Shown one piece after another: positions 6,724 to 15,500 of a DNA stretch of 64,000 nucleotides (its first letter is position 1; each line of letters opens with the position of its first letter). Position numbers and translations under genes: made by a program. The stretch comes from Ammoniphilus sp. YIM 78166. GTDB taxonomy: Bacteria > Bacillota > Bacilli > Aneurinibacillales > RAOX-1. The DNA is taken from positions 279,086-343,085 of the forward strand of contig NZ_SDLR01000005.1 of the NCBI RefSeq assembly GCF_004522215.1. The letters run 5' to 3'. The notes below the pieces were generated by a model. It did not search any database. It was not told where the DNA came from and saw only the letters and a program-made list of their open reading frames with translations.

Positions 6724-9213
6724 TCATCCCGGACGCGTCCGGTTTGTCGCTACCGCCTTCGTCGGATCATCGGGCCAATAGTGCTTAGGATAGCGTCCTT
6801 TCAGGTCCTTTTTGATCTCGAAGTAGGTGGTTTGCCAAAAGCTGCCTAGGTCTCGGGTTATTTGGACTGGGCGGCGAGCAGGCGATAGCAGATGTAACGT
6901 AAGCGGTACTTTGCCGCGCGCAATTCGAGGGGTTTCCTCTTGACCGAACATTTCCTGCAGCCTGACAGCCAATACCGGGGAAGTGGGGTCACTGTAATCC
7001 ACAGGGATCTTGGAACCGCTGGGAACAGTAAGATGTGACGGAGCACATTCATCCAATTCACGGCGCTGATCCCACGGGAACATACCTTCCAATAAGCTTA
7101 CGAGGCTCAGGTCTTTTAGATCATTCGCGTTCTTCATCCCGTAAAGATGAGGGCCGAGCCAATCCCGAAGCGTGGCCAGTAGGGCAGCATCCGACAGATC
7201 CGGCCACCCCGGAACATGCTGATGCATGAACATCAGCCGATCTTGAAGCTGGCGCGCGTTTTTTGTCCAAGGCAGCAGGTTTAAGCCCTCCTTGCCTATC
7301 CCCTCCAGGATAGCCGATAAACACTCCTCCGGATCCGGATGGACAAGCGGAATCTCCTTCAGAATAAGCGCACCCAGTCTCTCCCGACTTCGGGCGCGTA
7401 CGGCCTGAACCCCCCGATCCCAGTATACAAGCGATTCTTTCTGAATTTCGTCCCCAAAATATAACCTAAGATCATCCAACGACACGGGTGAAGCCAACAA
7501 GATGCGGCTGTCTGTTCCTTGGTCATCGAGTTCCGCTGCCGCGAGGAAGGGGCTGTTCGAAAGCTTCTGCGCTTGCAACAATACGGCTCCCCTGCCGTTG
7601 CGAAGAAGGTAGCTTCCTGCCCCCCTTTGCTGGGCAATACGGTCGGGATAGGCGAAAGCAAGAAGAACTCCGCATGCTTCCGCAGATTGTTCTCCACCCT
7701 CATGGATCCCAAAATACCGCTTCCAGGTATCGACTTCCCCCAGGATCCGTTTAGCCATCGTCAGATCTCCCGGCTCTCCCTTTCCCACCCGAAGAGCCCT
7801 TCTCGCTTCATGTAGCGCTTCTAGCCTTAAACGAAAGTCCGCATCCGAGACGCCTCGCAAAAGATCACGCTCGTTCAGAAGCCCGGCGACCTCGCAAGCC
7901 AAACCTCCTAGTCCTACGGGTATAGCCTTTAGAATCATATGAGCCAACCGCGGATGAAGACCAGACTCCGCTAAGGACCTTCCATGGGCGGTCAACCTTC
8001 CGTCCTCCTCCAATGCACCAAGATGCATCAGTAATTCGCGGGCTTTTGACAAAGCGGCTTGGGGAGGCGGATTCATCCAGGCCAGCTCCGCAGGGTCATA
8101 AACTCCCCAGGCTGCTAATTCAAGCGCCAGTTGTGACAGATCAGACTGCAAAATCTCGGGGTTGGCAGAAAACGCAAGCTGCCTGTCCTCCTCTTCCGTC
8201 CAGAGGCGGTAGCAGGTCCCCGGTCCCAACCGTCCGGCTCTCCCTCTCCGCTGATCTGCCGATGATCGTGTGACTTGTATCGTCTCCAGCCTCGTCATAC
8301 CGGTACGCGGGTAAAACCTCGGGACACGGATCAAGCCGCTATCGATGACAACTTCTACACCTTCCACCGTTAGGCTGGTCTCCGCAATCGAGGTAGCCAG
8401 AACCACCTTTCGCTCCCCCCTGCGACTAGGAGCAATCGCTTCATCCTGCTCTTTCTGAGGCAGATTTCCATATAACGGTGCAATCCGAATGTTTTTTCCC
8501 CACTCCTGCTCCCTCAAGCGGGCTTCCACTCTTCGGATTTCCCCTGCTCCTGGTAAAAAAACAAGAATATCCCCTTGGCAACTTTCCAGAGCTTCTCCAA
8601 TTTTTTGTGCCACTACTGGCTCCAGCGGACCTTTAATTCTACGATCCAGAAAATGCGTGTTAACCGGGAAGCTACGGCCTTCGCTGATGATGACCGGCGC
8701 ATCCTTTAGCAGCTTGGCCACAGGTTCGGCTTCCAGTGTTGCCGACATCACAAGGATCCTCAGATCTTCGCGCAGTACCGCCTGGGATTGCAGACAGAAC
8801 GCCAGACCCAGATCCGCTTGCAAGCTTCGCTCGTGATATTCGTCAAAAATTACCGCTCCGACCTCCTCTAAAGCCGGGTCTGCCTGCAGCATCCGAGTCA
8901 GAACGCCTTCAGTAATAACTTCAATCCTGGTCCTGGCACTAACCCGGGTGTCCAGCCTGACTCGATACCCTACCGTTTCTCCTACTTGTTCCCCAAGCAG
9001 CATTGCCATATAAGTAGCAGCGGATCTAGCCGCCAGACGGCGCGGTTCCAGCATCAGAATCCGCCTTCCCTGCAGCCACGGTTCTTCCAGAAGTGCCAGC
9101 GGAACCTGCGTCGTTTTCCCCGCTCCCGGTGCTGCAATAAGGACGGCGTTAACACCAGAATGAAGCACTTTTTTCAATTCCGGCAGAACCTCTACGATCG
9201 GCAGCTTTGACAT
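6724..9213 (-). CDS. hrpB: ATP-dependent RNA helicase HrpB
   Basis: A DEAH/RHA-type helicase of 829 residues, the usual HrpB length. In order it has Walker A AAPGAGKTT (near residue 30), the Walker B/DEAH-type box FDEYHERSLQ, SAT motif (VMSATLEAE), motif IV-VI elements (LATSIAETSLTV, then SADQRRGRAGRLGPG), a helicase-associated domain and the HrpB-specific C-terminal domain ending in KHYWPDDP. The cellular role of HrpB is poorly defined, and the protein is cytoplasmic. A GTG at 9222 would add three residues, but GGAGTGAT ends a proper distance before ATG 9213 and overlaps that GTG, so 9213 is taken as the start. It is monocistronic, and a repeat element follows. Confidence 0.93.
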   Translation of the reverse strand: MSKLPIVEVLPELKKVLHSGVNAVLIAAPGAGKTTQVPLALLEEPWLQGRRILMLEPRRLAARSAATYMAMLLGEQVGETVGYRVRLDTRVSARTRIEVITEGVLTRMLQADPALEEVGAVIFDEYHERSLQADLGLAFCLQSQAVLREDLRILVMSATLEAEPVAKLLKDAPVIISEGRSFPVNTHFLDRRIKGPLEPVVAQKIGEALESCQGDILVFLPGAGEIRRVEARLREQEWGKNIRIAPLYGNLPQKEQDEAIAPSRRGERKVVLATSIAETSLTVEGVEVVIDSGLIRVPRFYPRTGMTRLETIQVTRSSADQRRGRAGRLGPGTCYRLWTEEEDRQLAFSANPEILQSDLSQLALELAAWGVYDPAELAWMNPPPQAALSKARELLMHLGALEEDGRLTAHGRSLAESGLHPRLAHMILKAIPVGLGGLACEVAGLLNERDLLRGVSDADFRLRLEALHEARRALRVGKGEPGDLTMAKRILGEVDTWKRYFGIHEGGEQSAEACGVLLAFAYPDRIAQQRGAGSYLLRNGRGAVLLQAQKLSNSPFLAAAELDDQGTDSRILLASPVSLDDLRLYFGDEIQKESLVYWDRGVQAVRARSRERLGALILKEIPLVHPDPEECLSAILEGIGKEGLNLLPWTKNARQLQDRLMFMHQHVPGWPDLSDAALLATLRDWLGPHLYGMKNANDLKDLSLVSLLEGMFPWDQRRELDECAPSHLTVPSGSKIPVDYSDPTSPVLAVRLQEMFGQEETPRIARGKVPLTLHLLSPARRPVQITRDLGSFWQTTYFEIKKDLKGRYPKHYWPDDPTKAVATNRTRPG

Positions 9214-9403
9214 GTTTATCACTCCATTCTTCTACCCGGTCCAATCTATGAAGATATTATATCAGATGAGCTCCCGAGACGCGTACCGCAAGCCAACGAT
9301 AGTATGATATTTTCTCAAATAGGTCTATTTATTTTTTAATTTTCATAATAGTAAAATATATCGAGTCGAAGATAATCAACCTTTTTCAAGGAGCAGATGA
9401 GAG

Positions 9404-10093
9404 ATGTCACTGAATGAGTCGACAATAAATGAGTTAACGATTCATGATCTAACCAGCAATAACATAACAACAAGGGAACCTACTATTTTTAATCATAGTG
9501 GAAATAAAATTCAAACAGAGGATAGACAAATTAACATTATAGCCAAGCTAGAAGAACCCCTTATTGTTATTTTAGGTAATGTATTAAGTGAGGAAGAATG
9601 CGATGCTCTCATCGAGTTGTCAAGACACAAAATGGAGCGTTCAAGAATTGGGGCTGTCCGTGAGGTGAATGATTTAAGAACAAGTAGCGGTCTGTTTTTA
9701 GAAGGAGACGAAAACGAACTTGTTGCTAGAGTCGAAAGAAGGATGTCTCAGATTATGAATATACCAATAGAACATGGTGAAGGTCTTCACATCTTGAATT
9801 ATAAAATCGGACAAGAGTATAAGGCTCATTTTGATTTTTTCTCTAATAAATCCGTCAGCAACCCCCGAATTAGCACGCTGGTAATGTATCTGAACGATCC
9901 CCTCGACGGCGGCGAGACCTTTTTCCCCAAGCTGAACTTTTCGGTTTATCCGCAAAAAGGGATGGCAGTATATTTTGAGTACTTCTATCATGACCCTACT
10001 TTAAATGAACGAACTTTACACGGCAGCGCACCAGTGATCACGGGGGAAAAATGGGCGGCTTCTCAATGGATGAGAAGGCAAAGATTAAAATAA
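9404..10093 (+). CDS. prolyl 4-hydroxylase-like 2OG-Fe(II) dioxygenase
   Basis: A 229-residue protein. The C-terminal 150 residues form a double-stranded beta-helix dioxygenase of the prolyl 4-hydroxylase alpha-subunit family. The iron triad is His142 and Asp144 (AHFDFF) with His206 (TLHGS), and Lys216 (GEKWAASQW) binds 2-oxoglutarate. The N-terminal 45 residues are a low-complexity Thr/Asn/Ile stretch with no counterpart in the family core. Bacillus homologues hydroxylate proline in peptides such as collagen-like repeats or elongation factor; the substrate here is unknown. It starts at ATG 9404 with AAGGAG upstream and is closed by a terminator at 10105-10131. Confidence 0.9.
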   Translation: MSLNESTINELTIHDLTSNNITTREPTIFNHSGNKIQTEDRQINIIAKLEEPLIVILGNVLSEEECDALIELSRHKMERSRIGAVREVNDLRTSSGLFLEGDENELVARVERRMSQIMNIPIEHGEGLHILNYKIGQEYKAHFDFFSNKSVSNPRISTLVMYLNDPLDGGETFFPKLNFSVYPQKGMAVYFEYFYHDPTLNERTLHGSAPVITGEKWAASQWMRRQRLK

Positions 10094-10104
10094 TAAAACA
10101 AGAA

Positions 10105-10131
10105 AAGGACACATCATGGGAAGTGTCCTTT
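10105..10131 (+). terminator. terminator of the prolyl hydroxylase gene
   Basis: Arms AAAGGACAC and GTGTCCTTT enclose a 9-nt loop 11 bases after the stop codon, and TCTTGC follows the right arm. Confidence 0.85.
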
Positions 10132-10153
10132 CTTGCATTCCTATTCTTTTTAC

Positions 10154-10625
10154 CTACCTAATGCACGTTTTAAAGCAGCTGCTGATTGTTCCACGGCTTT
10201 CATCCCTTGCATCCGCAGCCGGCATATTTCCTAGTACGGAAGGACTTTCATGTCCCGTACTCATAAATAGGTTCGGGAATCCTACTGACGCTAATCCAAG
10301 ACAGGTTCGGTTCGCCGCCCCATTTTTCCACTTTTCCTTTAAAGACACAATCGGCGCTTTCTTTTCATCTACTAAACTGACATTATCACAGTTATACGTT
10401 TCAAAGTAGTCCGTATCAATAATCGCTCGCCTAGTACCATAATAATGGTCAGGCATCAGCTTATCGGCTGTTTCGGGATCCTTCACAATCTCCCGAATTT
10501 TGGAGCGTACAAAATCCGAAACGAGTTTATTTCCTTCTTCGTTCGTGAGAAGGTCATTATAGGCAACTTTCGCAATAAATGTGATCGACTAAATACCGCT
10601 TGACCCTGTTCCAATTACATTTACT
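10154..10625 (-). pseudogene. Baeyer-Villiger (cyclohexanone-type) monooxygenase remnant
   Basis: On the minus strand the sequence first encodes KVNVIGTGSSGI, the second Rossmann fingerprint of class B flavin monooxygenases. An in-frame TAG follows at 10589-10591, where the family has Gln. The same frame then jumps to VAYNDLLTNEEGNKLVSDFVRSKIREIVKDPETA, DHYYGTRRAIIDTDYFETYNCDNVSLVD and GFPNLFMSTGHESPSVLGN, all recognisable from the later part of cyclohexanone/phenylacetone monooxygenases. The segment between the Rossmann motif and DLLTN (roughly 150 residues in intact enzymes), the FAD-binding N-terminus and the natural C-terminus are absent, and another TAA precedes KVNV. About 140 of some 540 residues remain, so the gene is dead. 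Confidence 0.8.
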
Positions 10626-10721
10626 TTTTATAAAATCGGTTCATTTGGGATCGATTTTTTTTATTGAGCTCTTGATTACATGGGTTCCTTGAACCGCATA
10701 GGGCTGATCTTTACTAAAAAG

Positions 10722-11016
10722 TGCTTATTTTTTCATTATCCATCCAATTAGTGGCAGGATAATAAGCCGAGCCATGCTGAGTCTCACAGAGTTAGAGTGG
10801 ATGCTCACGAATTTTTTCATATCCTCACAAAATTAGGTCCGTTGCTCACATATTGTGCCAAGATACTCATGTTACTGGAATGATTCCAAATTAGAAGTTA
10901 CTTTTGATCACGAATTTAAGGAGTTTACTTACAATCCGGTAGCCATTTCACTTAAAGAGGTGCGAATCTTGTTGTCGAGTCCTGATTCTCACGAATACCG
11001 CACTTTCGCTCACCAA
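10722..11016 (+). repeat. CTCAC 21-nt phased intergenic element, copy D
   Basis: Degenerate CTCAC words begin at 10783, 10804, 10824, 10845, 10866, 10907 and 10928, that is at spacings of 21, 20, 21, 21, 41 and 21 nt. The near-palindrome CTGGAATGATTCCA lies in the 41-nt gap. The whole stretch aligns with copy C at 6405. It sits downstream of the GNAT gene and next to the monooxygenase remnant. It contains no open frame with a start and ribosome binding site. Confidence 0.65.
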
Positions 11017-11117
11017 CCGGTAATGATTACCAATAGCCAGACCCGCCACAGCTCATTTCATCCCTTCAATCCGTTTCTATGGAACAAGCCCTCCCAAATT
11101 CGGAAGGTCTCAACCTG

Positions 11118-11714
11118 CTATCCTACATGCTTTTTCCAAAATACCATCTTATTGTTGGCTTTTTCCACTTGTCCGTTGGCTTGGACGGTTGGATAGGCAA
11201 AATCGGCCGTGATGTCCAATTTTTCATACCCCATATGAAGCCAGAAGTCTTCTGGGGACTTGTAATCCATGGGTCTAAGCGGATGATCCTCTTCCCTGAC
11301 CACGGCCATGAAGCAAACCTCGGAATATCCTATACTCCGCGCGTATTCTTCCCTCATTTTATAAATGTCTCGGCCTACGCCTTTTTTCCGATATTCCGGC
11401 AATAGAATCGTCTCGCCAAAATAATAAAAATCGTTAGAATCCAAACCGATGCTTGCGAGTTGCTCGGTAATGGCTTCACCCAAGAATTTCTCTAAGGGAA
11501 TACCGGAAGAAATTCCAATGACTTGGTCATCCTCTTTTGCAACAACCAGTAAGGCTTTTTCGTTTTTCGTATAATGTTGAATATAACCTTTTTCGCGCTC
11601 AAGGTCTCCCACGTACAGGTATGGAAACTCTCTGAAATCCTTTACCCGAAACAAAGCGAGCTGTTCAATATAGCGTTGTATGTCTTGTCCATGCAGCATT
11701 TCTAACGTAATCAT
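11118..11714 (-). CDS. GNAT-family N-acetyltransferase
   Basis: A 198-residue protein with an acetyltransferase core at about residues 45-165. Motif A is LLPEYRKKGVGRDIY, whose R-x-x-G-x-G loop holds the acetyl-CoA pyrophosphate; strand beta4 before it reads FYYFGETIL. The C-terminal KMVFWKK is a typical final strand. The substrate is unknown; it could act on a small amine or a protein N-terminus. It starts at ATG 11714 with GGAGAC upstream. A small minus-strand frame precedes it and the phased repeat D follows. Confidence 0.85.
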   Translation of the reverse strand: MITLEMLHGQDIQRYIEQLALFRVKDFREFPYLYVGDLEREKGYIQHYTKNEKALLVVAKEDDQVIGISSGIPLEKFLGEAITEQLASIGLDSNDFYYFGETILLPEYRKKGVGRDIYKMREEYARSIGYSEVCFMAVVREEDHPLRPMDYKSPEDFWLHMGYEKLDITADFAYPTVQANGQVEKANNKMVFWKKHVG

Positions 11715-11803
11715 GAGTGACTGTCTCCTTTTTTATCCCTATCCTGCCTAATGTTAACTATACGGAAAATAGATCTAGACATCAATCTAAATCATCTGAA
11801 TCC

Positions 11804-12013
11804 TCAATTATCCTGCTCCCTCGCCGCAGAGCTATCATCCAACCCATTCTCCACAAATTCCATTTCTCGGTTTCCCATCAGCGCATGGCGAATGTCGTAG
11901 CAAACGCCTAGCGCTCTTATGCGAGCCATATCGTATGTCGGGTGTTCTTCCTCTGATCCCACGATTGCATGCAGTGCTCCAATATTCCTCGAGGAAGACA
12001 TATGTCCCTTCAA
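11804..12013 (-). CDS. hypothetical small protein (69 aa)
   Basis: This frame begins three bases after the NERD gene stop and may be cotranscribed with it. The conceptual product is acidic and soluble, with a centre reading HPTYDMARIRALGVCYDIRHAL that looks like real protein rather than a shadow. No family is recognised. The first start is TTG 12013. An ATG at 12001-12003 (fifth codon) has AAGGGA only three or four bases upstream, which is short, so the true start is uncertain. It may be the remnant of a longer gene. Confidence 0.4.
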   Translation of the reverse strand: MKGHMSSSRNIGALHAIVGSEEEHPTYDMARIRALGVCYDIRHALMGNREMEFVENGLDDSSAAREQDN

Positions 12014-12016
12014 ACT

Positions 12017-12769
12017 CTATCTTCTATAAGAATTCATTCCTACTACCTTTCTCTCTTTTACGATATACCGGCATCTGGGATAATTAGAACAGCCGTGGAA
12101 ATCGCCGAAATTACCCTTTCTTTCTACTAATTCTCCTTCACATCGGGGACAAATAAGCTCGGCCACCTTTAACGTTGTCTCCTTCATTTTCTGGTGGATC
12201 GAGTTGACATGTTCTTTTCTTCTTTTTCTATCCGTCTGGTTCGACCCCAAAATGCGTTGGTGGATGGCATGAATCGTTTGGTCTTGTAGCGTTTGGTCCT
12301 GATATTTTTGGATGGTTGAAATAAGTTGTGAGGCATAAATTACGGGGGAGGTCGATTCCACCTTGAGATTGGCTTGATTGCCAAATACGATGATCGAATG
12401 ATAAGGTACCGTAGGAAAATCAGAGAGGAGATCTTGTAATGCTATAATGTGACCCTTGTTTTGCCATACCGGATTAAAAAGTTTCTCCTTTCTTTTATAG
12501 ATCGTCTGTGTCCAATACTGCTGTTGATCCTTCCCAAAGATCCATCCTTGGTAATTCTTCGTTTCAATCACAAAAATACCGTACGGGGATAAAACAATAT
12601 GATCAATCTGACTAGTTTTCCCTTCTGAAGTCGAGATCATGATATCGTGCAGGGCAATATATTGACTGGGATCTAGTTTCTTTAGCTTCCTTTGAATCTT
12701 CTTCTCCCCGATGTAGCCTATCATTTTTGGATGCTTTAGTAGAAAGTGACTTAGGATAAGAGTAAACAA
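12017..12769 (-). CDS. NERD-domain protein with C-terminal topoisomerase-type zinc finger
   Basis: A protein of about 250 residues. A hydrophobic N-terminal segment is followed by a NERD (nuclease-related) domain containing GEKKIQRKL, SQIDHIVLSPYGIFVIETKN and the conserved YQGW. The acidic and lysine residues (D-I, E-T-K) match the endonuclease-like core. Residues 215-245 form a four-cysteine zinc ribbon of the topoisomerase I C-terminal type (CPRCEG-x-GCSNYPRCRY). It is probably membrane-associated and acts on DNA or RNA; its role is unknown. The start is unsettled: TTG 12769 and ATG 12724 both lack a Shine-Dalgarno sequence. An ATG at 12795 with GGGGG upstream is out of frame by one base in a six-T run, discussed under findings. 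Confidence 0.8.
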   Translation of the reverse strand: MFTLILSHFLLKHPKMIGYIGEKKIQRKLKKLDPSQYIALHDIMISTSEGKTSQIDHIVLSPYGIFVIETKNYQGWIFGKDQQQYWTQTIYKRKEKLFNPVWQNKGHIIALQDLLSDFPTVPYHSIIVFGNQANLKVESTSPVIYASQLISTIQKYQDQTLQDQTIHAIHQRILGSNQTDRKRRKEHVNSIHQKMKETTLKVAELICPRCEGELVERKGNFGDFHGCSNYPRCRYIVKERKVVGMNSYRR

Positions 12770-12795
12770 AAAGACTAATTTAAGGTAAAAAACAT

Positions 12796-13131
12796 CAGTA
12801 TCCCCCTTTTAGCTAAAATCAAAATCCAAAGCGAAGTAGCCTTTCATTAAGATATGGAAAAGTGGGATGAGAGAGGGAAAGGTTGGGAGGGATGGTGGCA
12901 GGTAACCTTCTTTTTGTCAATTAACTTTTACCATTCTCAAATCAAAAACTGAAAGAATAACATCAACTCCTTCCGATCAATTACCAATATTATAACATCT
13001 ATGCTCAATGCTTTGCCATTCTTAAAAACTCCCCCTTATTAGCATTACCTAGAAAAAGAGAGGCCGGGTCCGAATGCACGTCATACCTAAGAAAGGAGCC
13101 CACTAAAAAGTAGGCCCAAATTATTCCAATC
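12796..13131. other. gene-free stretch
   Basis: This lies between the minus-strand NERD gene and the 3' end of the MFS gene. No gene is seen. A weak hairpin with one mismatch (GCCCACT/AGTAGGC, about 13098-13114) could terminate the MFS transcript. Confidence 0.4.
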
Positions 13132-14346
13132 CTATCTGTCCCCCACTGCCGTCTTTCTATAGGAGATCATGGTAACGATTAAGAGTACAGTAGCGAGAAA
13201 AGTCATGGATGCTCCAACAAAATACATTGTTTCACCGCCCCATTCCTGCATAATCCATCCCCCAACCCCTCCACCGGTGATGCCGGCTAAGCCCATAAAA
13301 ACAGCGGAAAACAAAGACTGTCCTGTCGAACGCAATTCTTCAGGTATGAGCTTTACAACATACTGGATGGCGGTAATCCAAAAGATAGCGAAGGTAACCA
13401 TGTGCATTCCTTGCAGCAGAAGAAGAAGCAATGGATCAGAAACCCAGCCCATCAAAGTCCAGCGAACGGTATAGAGGAAGCCGACAAAGGCGAGCAATCC
13501 CAACTCGTTATAGTGAGGGATCACGCGACTTACCAAAGCAAAGGCTATTACCTCTCCTATGGCTGCGATCGCCCACGCCCAGCCTACTAGAGCATCCCCT
13601 CCTCCGGCAGCTTTTAAATAGAGAGCGAACATCGAATCATTCATGCGGTGAGGAACGGTCAGGACAAAAACTAAACATAGAAACCAAAGGAAGGCAGTAT
13701 TCCTTCCAATCGCCCGTAATCCAGTCAGAGAGATGCCGCGACCCGAACCAGATTCATTTTTCATAAACAGCAAAAGCAGCATCGGAAGTACCCATATTCC
13801 GTAGTACAGCTTTGGAATCACTTCAATACCGAAAACGGAAACGACCATTCCGGCTAGAATCGCTACCCCGCCAAATCCTATAGAACCCCAGAGACGCACT
13901 GAGCCATAACTAGCGCCGGTTTTCATCGTCGTTTTGATGACAAGGCTATCCAATAGAGGATTAGACGGAAGAAAGAAAAAGTAAAGCATAACAACAAAGA
14001 ATAAAGCCAAGGCAAATCCATGGGATAAAAATAATCCTGCACTAGAAAGGATCGTCATACTCCAGAGGAATATAATAATTTTTTTAATCGACTGATAACG
14101 ATCGCTGAGATATCCCCATACCGGTTGCGAGAACATCGCAACGAACGGTCCAAACATCATTAATAAACCAATTTGCGTTGCATGATAACCTTGATTTGAA
14201 AAATACAAAGGTAAAAACACGACCAGGATCGCATTGGTAGCGTAGTAGGAAAACGTGAGTCCGCGTACGGTCCACTCTTCTCTCCTCAAGCTTTTTATGC
14301 TTGGATTCCCAATCCCTTGATCCGTCTTTACTGGCATTGAGCCCAT
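13132..14346 (-). CDS. MFS transporter (phenylpropionate-permease / LacY-like group)
   Basis: A 404-residue, 12-helix transporter. The opening TVRGLTFSYYATNAILVVFLPLYFSNQGYHATQIGLLM and the loop GYLSDRYQS after helix 2 match the PPP (3-phenylpropionic acid permease) and nucleoside/sugar symporter-like MFS groups. The substrate cannot be assigned. An upstream in-frame start at 14454 would add 36 residues without homology. ATG 14346 has GAGGAGG eight bases before it and is the likely start. It is divergent from the alpha/beta hydrolase, with 173 bp between the two starts for both promoters. Confidence 0.85.
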   Translation of the reverse strand: MGSMPVKTDQGIGNPSIKSLRREEWTVRGLTFSYYATNAILVVFLPLYFSNQGYHATQIGLLMMFGPFVAMFSQPVWGYLSDRYQSIKKIIIFLWSMTILSSAGLFLSHGFALALFFVVMLYFFFLPSNPLLDSLVIKTTMKTGASYGSVRLWGSIGFGGVAILAGMVVSVFGIEVIPKLYYGIWVLPMLLLLFMKNESGSGRGISLTGLRAIGRNTAFLWFLCLVFVLTVPHRMNDSMFALYLKAAGGGDALVGWAWAIAAIGEVIAFALVSRVIPHYNELGLLAFVGFLYTVRWTLMGWVSDPLLLLLLQGMHMVTFAIFWITAIQYVVKLIPEELRSTGQSLFSAVFMGLAGITGGGVGGWIMQEWGGETMYFVGASMTFLATVLLIVTMISYRKTAVGDR

Positions 14347-14519
14347 CGGTGATGCCTCCTCATGATGACATAAAAATGCCAACTTTCTAACATTATAAAC
14401 TGTTGAAGAAGGAAGGAAAAGGATAAAGTTTGATCCCACCCCGTTGTCGAACAATCGAAGCAGGATTTCAAAGTATAGATATTGAAGACTAATACATCAT
14501 CGTATAGGAGGAAACCTGT

Positions 14520-15380
14520 TTGGTGTATGTAAATCCGTCCCAACACCCCGTTCCTGATCTGCAGTCTTATATTACTCGCGATGGAAGCAAGCTTTACTAT
14601 CGCTTTTATGAAAATTCCGTTCCAACGCCGACGGCCATCATTCTACTTCATGGAATATCAGAAGACAGCAAATACCTATATACTTTTTCCAAGCAGGTGT
14701 CTACAAGCGGACTTGCTCATGTTTTTACGCCAGACCTTCGAGGCTATGGGGCTAAAGCTGTACGACTGGGAGACATCCATTATATCGGCCAGCTTGAGGA
14801 CGATCTTGCGGATCTTGTTCAGCACATTAAGACTGAGCTTCCCCACGTGACGCGCATGGTGATGGCCGGCCACTCGGCTGGTGGGGGGACAGCCATACGG
14901 TTTGCCAGCAGCCGATATGCCGACAGCATTGACTCGTACCTGCTTCTCGCCCCGCACCTCGGTGCAGGGAACCCGACAGAACGACCGGCAGACGAACACA
15001 GAAAGCTCCATCTAGGACGGGTAATCCTCCTGAGTTTCCTGCATGCATTTGGCATTAAGCGCTGGCACGGGCTCCCTGCCTTGGAGGTAACCAAACACCC
15101 CGAGGAGTTGCATGACGGGATCGTCACGTCGCTCAGCTATCGGCTACTGTTTTCCCGCTCTCCATTAAGTTACAAACGCGCCCTTGCCAAGCTAACAAAA
15201 CCAACTTTAGTATTGGTGGGTGAAGAGGACGAGGTTTTTTATGCGGATCGTTATGCGAATGTGCTTAGTAGTTATCCAAATACTCAGCTACACCTCGTTC
15301 CTGGATGCAACCATGACGGTATACTCACCGATCCGGATACTCTCTTGCATTTCTCCAATTGGCTAAAAACAAAAGAATAG
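14520..15380 (+). CDS. alpha/beta hydrolase (monoacylglycerol lipase-like)
   Basis: A 286-residue serine hydrolase. The oxyanion region is ILLHGISEDS (residues 41-50), the nucleophile elbow is GHSAGG with Ser119, and the likely triad is completed by Asp237 (GEEDEVF) and His265 (GCNHDG). There is a helical lid around residues 150-215 and no signal peptide, so the enzyme is cytosolic. The fold type suggests lysophospholipase or monoglyceride lipase activity, but the substrate is unproven. It starts at TTG 14520, chosen because AGGAGG lies eight bases upstream. A terminator follows ten bases after the stop. Confidence 0.87.
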   Translation: MVYVNPSQHPVPDLQSYITRDGSKLYYRFYENSVPTPTAIILLHGISEDSKYLYTFSKQVSTSGLAHVFTPDLRGYGAKAVRLGDIHYIGQLEDDLADLVQHIKTELPHVTRMVMAGHSAGGGTAIRFASSRYADSIDSYLLLAPHLGAGNPTERPADEHRKLHLGRVILLSFLHAFGIKRWHGLPALEVTKHPEELHDGIVTSLSYRLLFSRSPLSYKRALAKLTKPTLVLVGEEDEVFYADRYANVLSSYPNTQLHLVPGCNHDGILTDPDTLLHFSNWLKTKE

Positions 15381-15390
15381 GAAAAAGCAC

Positions 15391-15418
15391 GGGAGACAGC
15401 CCACAGTGGCTATCTCCC
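15391..15418 (+). terminator. terminator of the alpha/beta hydrolase gene
   Basis: Arms GGGAGACAGCC and GGCTATCTCCC pair with one mismatch around a 6-nt loop, followed by TTTCC. Confidence 0.8.
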
Positions 15419-15500
15419 TTTCCTCATTGCTCTAATGCCATAATTATGAAATTTTCGGCTGCATTTTTTGATTTGGGAAGGCATTTATCTAGCTCTGATC

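Noticed and set aside
6405..11016. CRISPR interpretation of the CTCAC arrays
   Set aside because: Repeat words are 5-9 nt and degenerate, the intervening sequences are themselves similar between loci, and no cas genes or leader are present.
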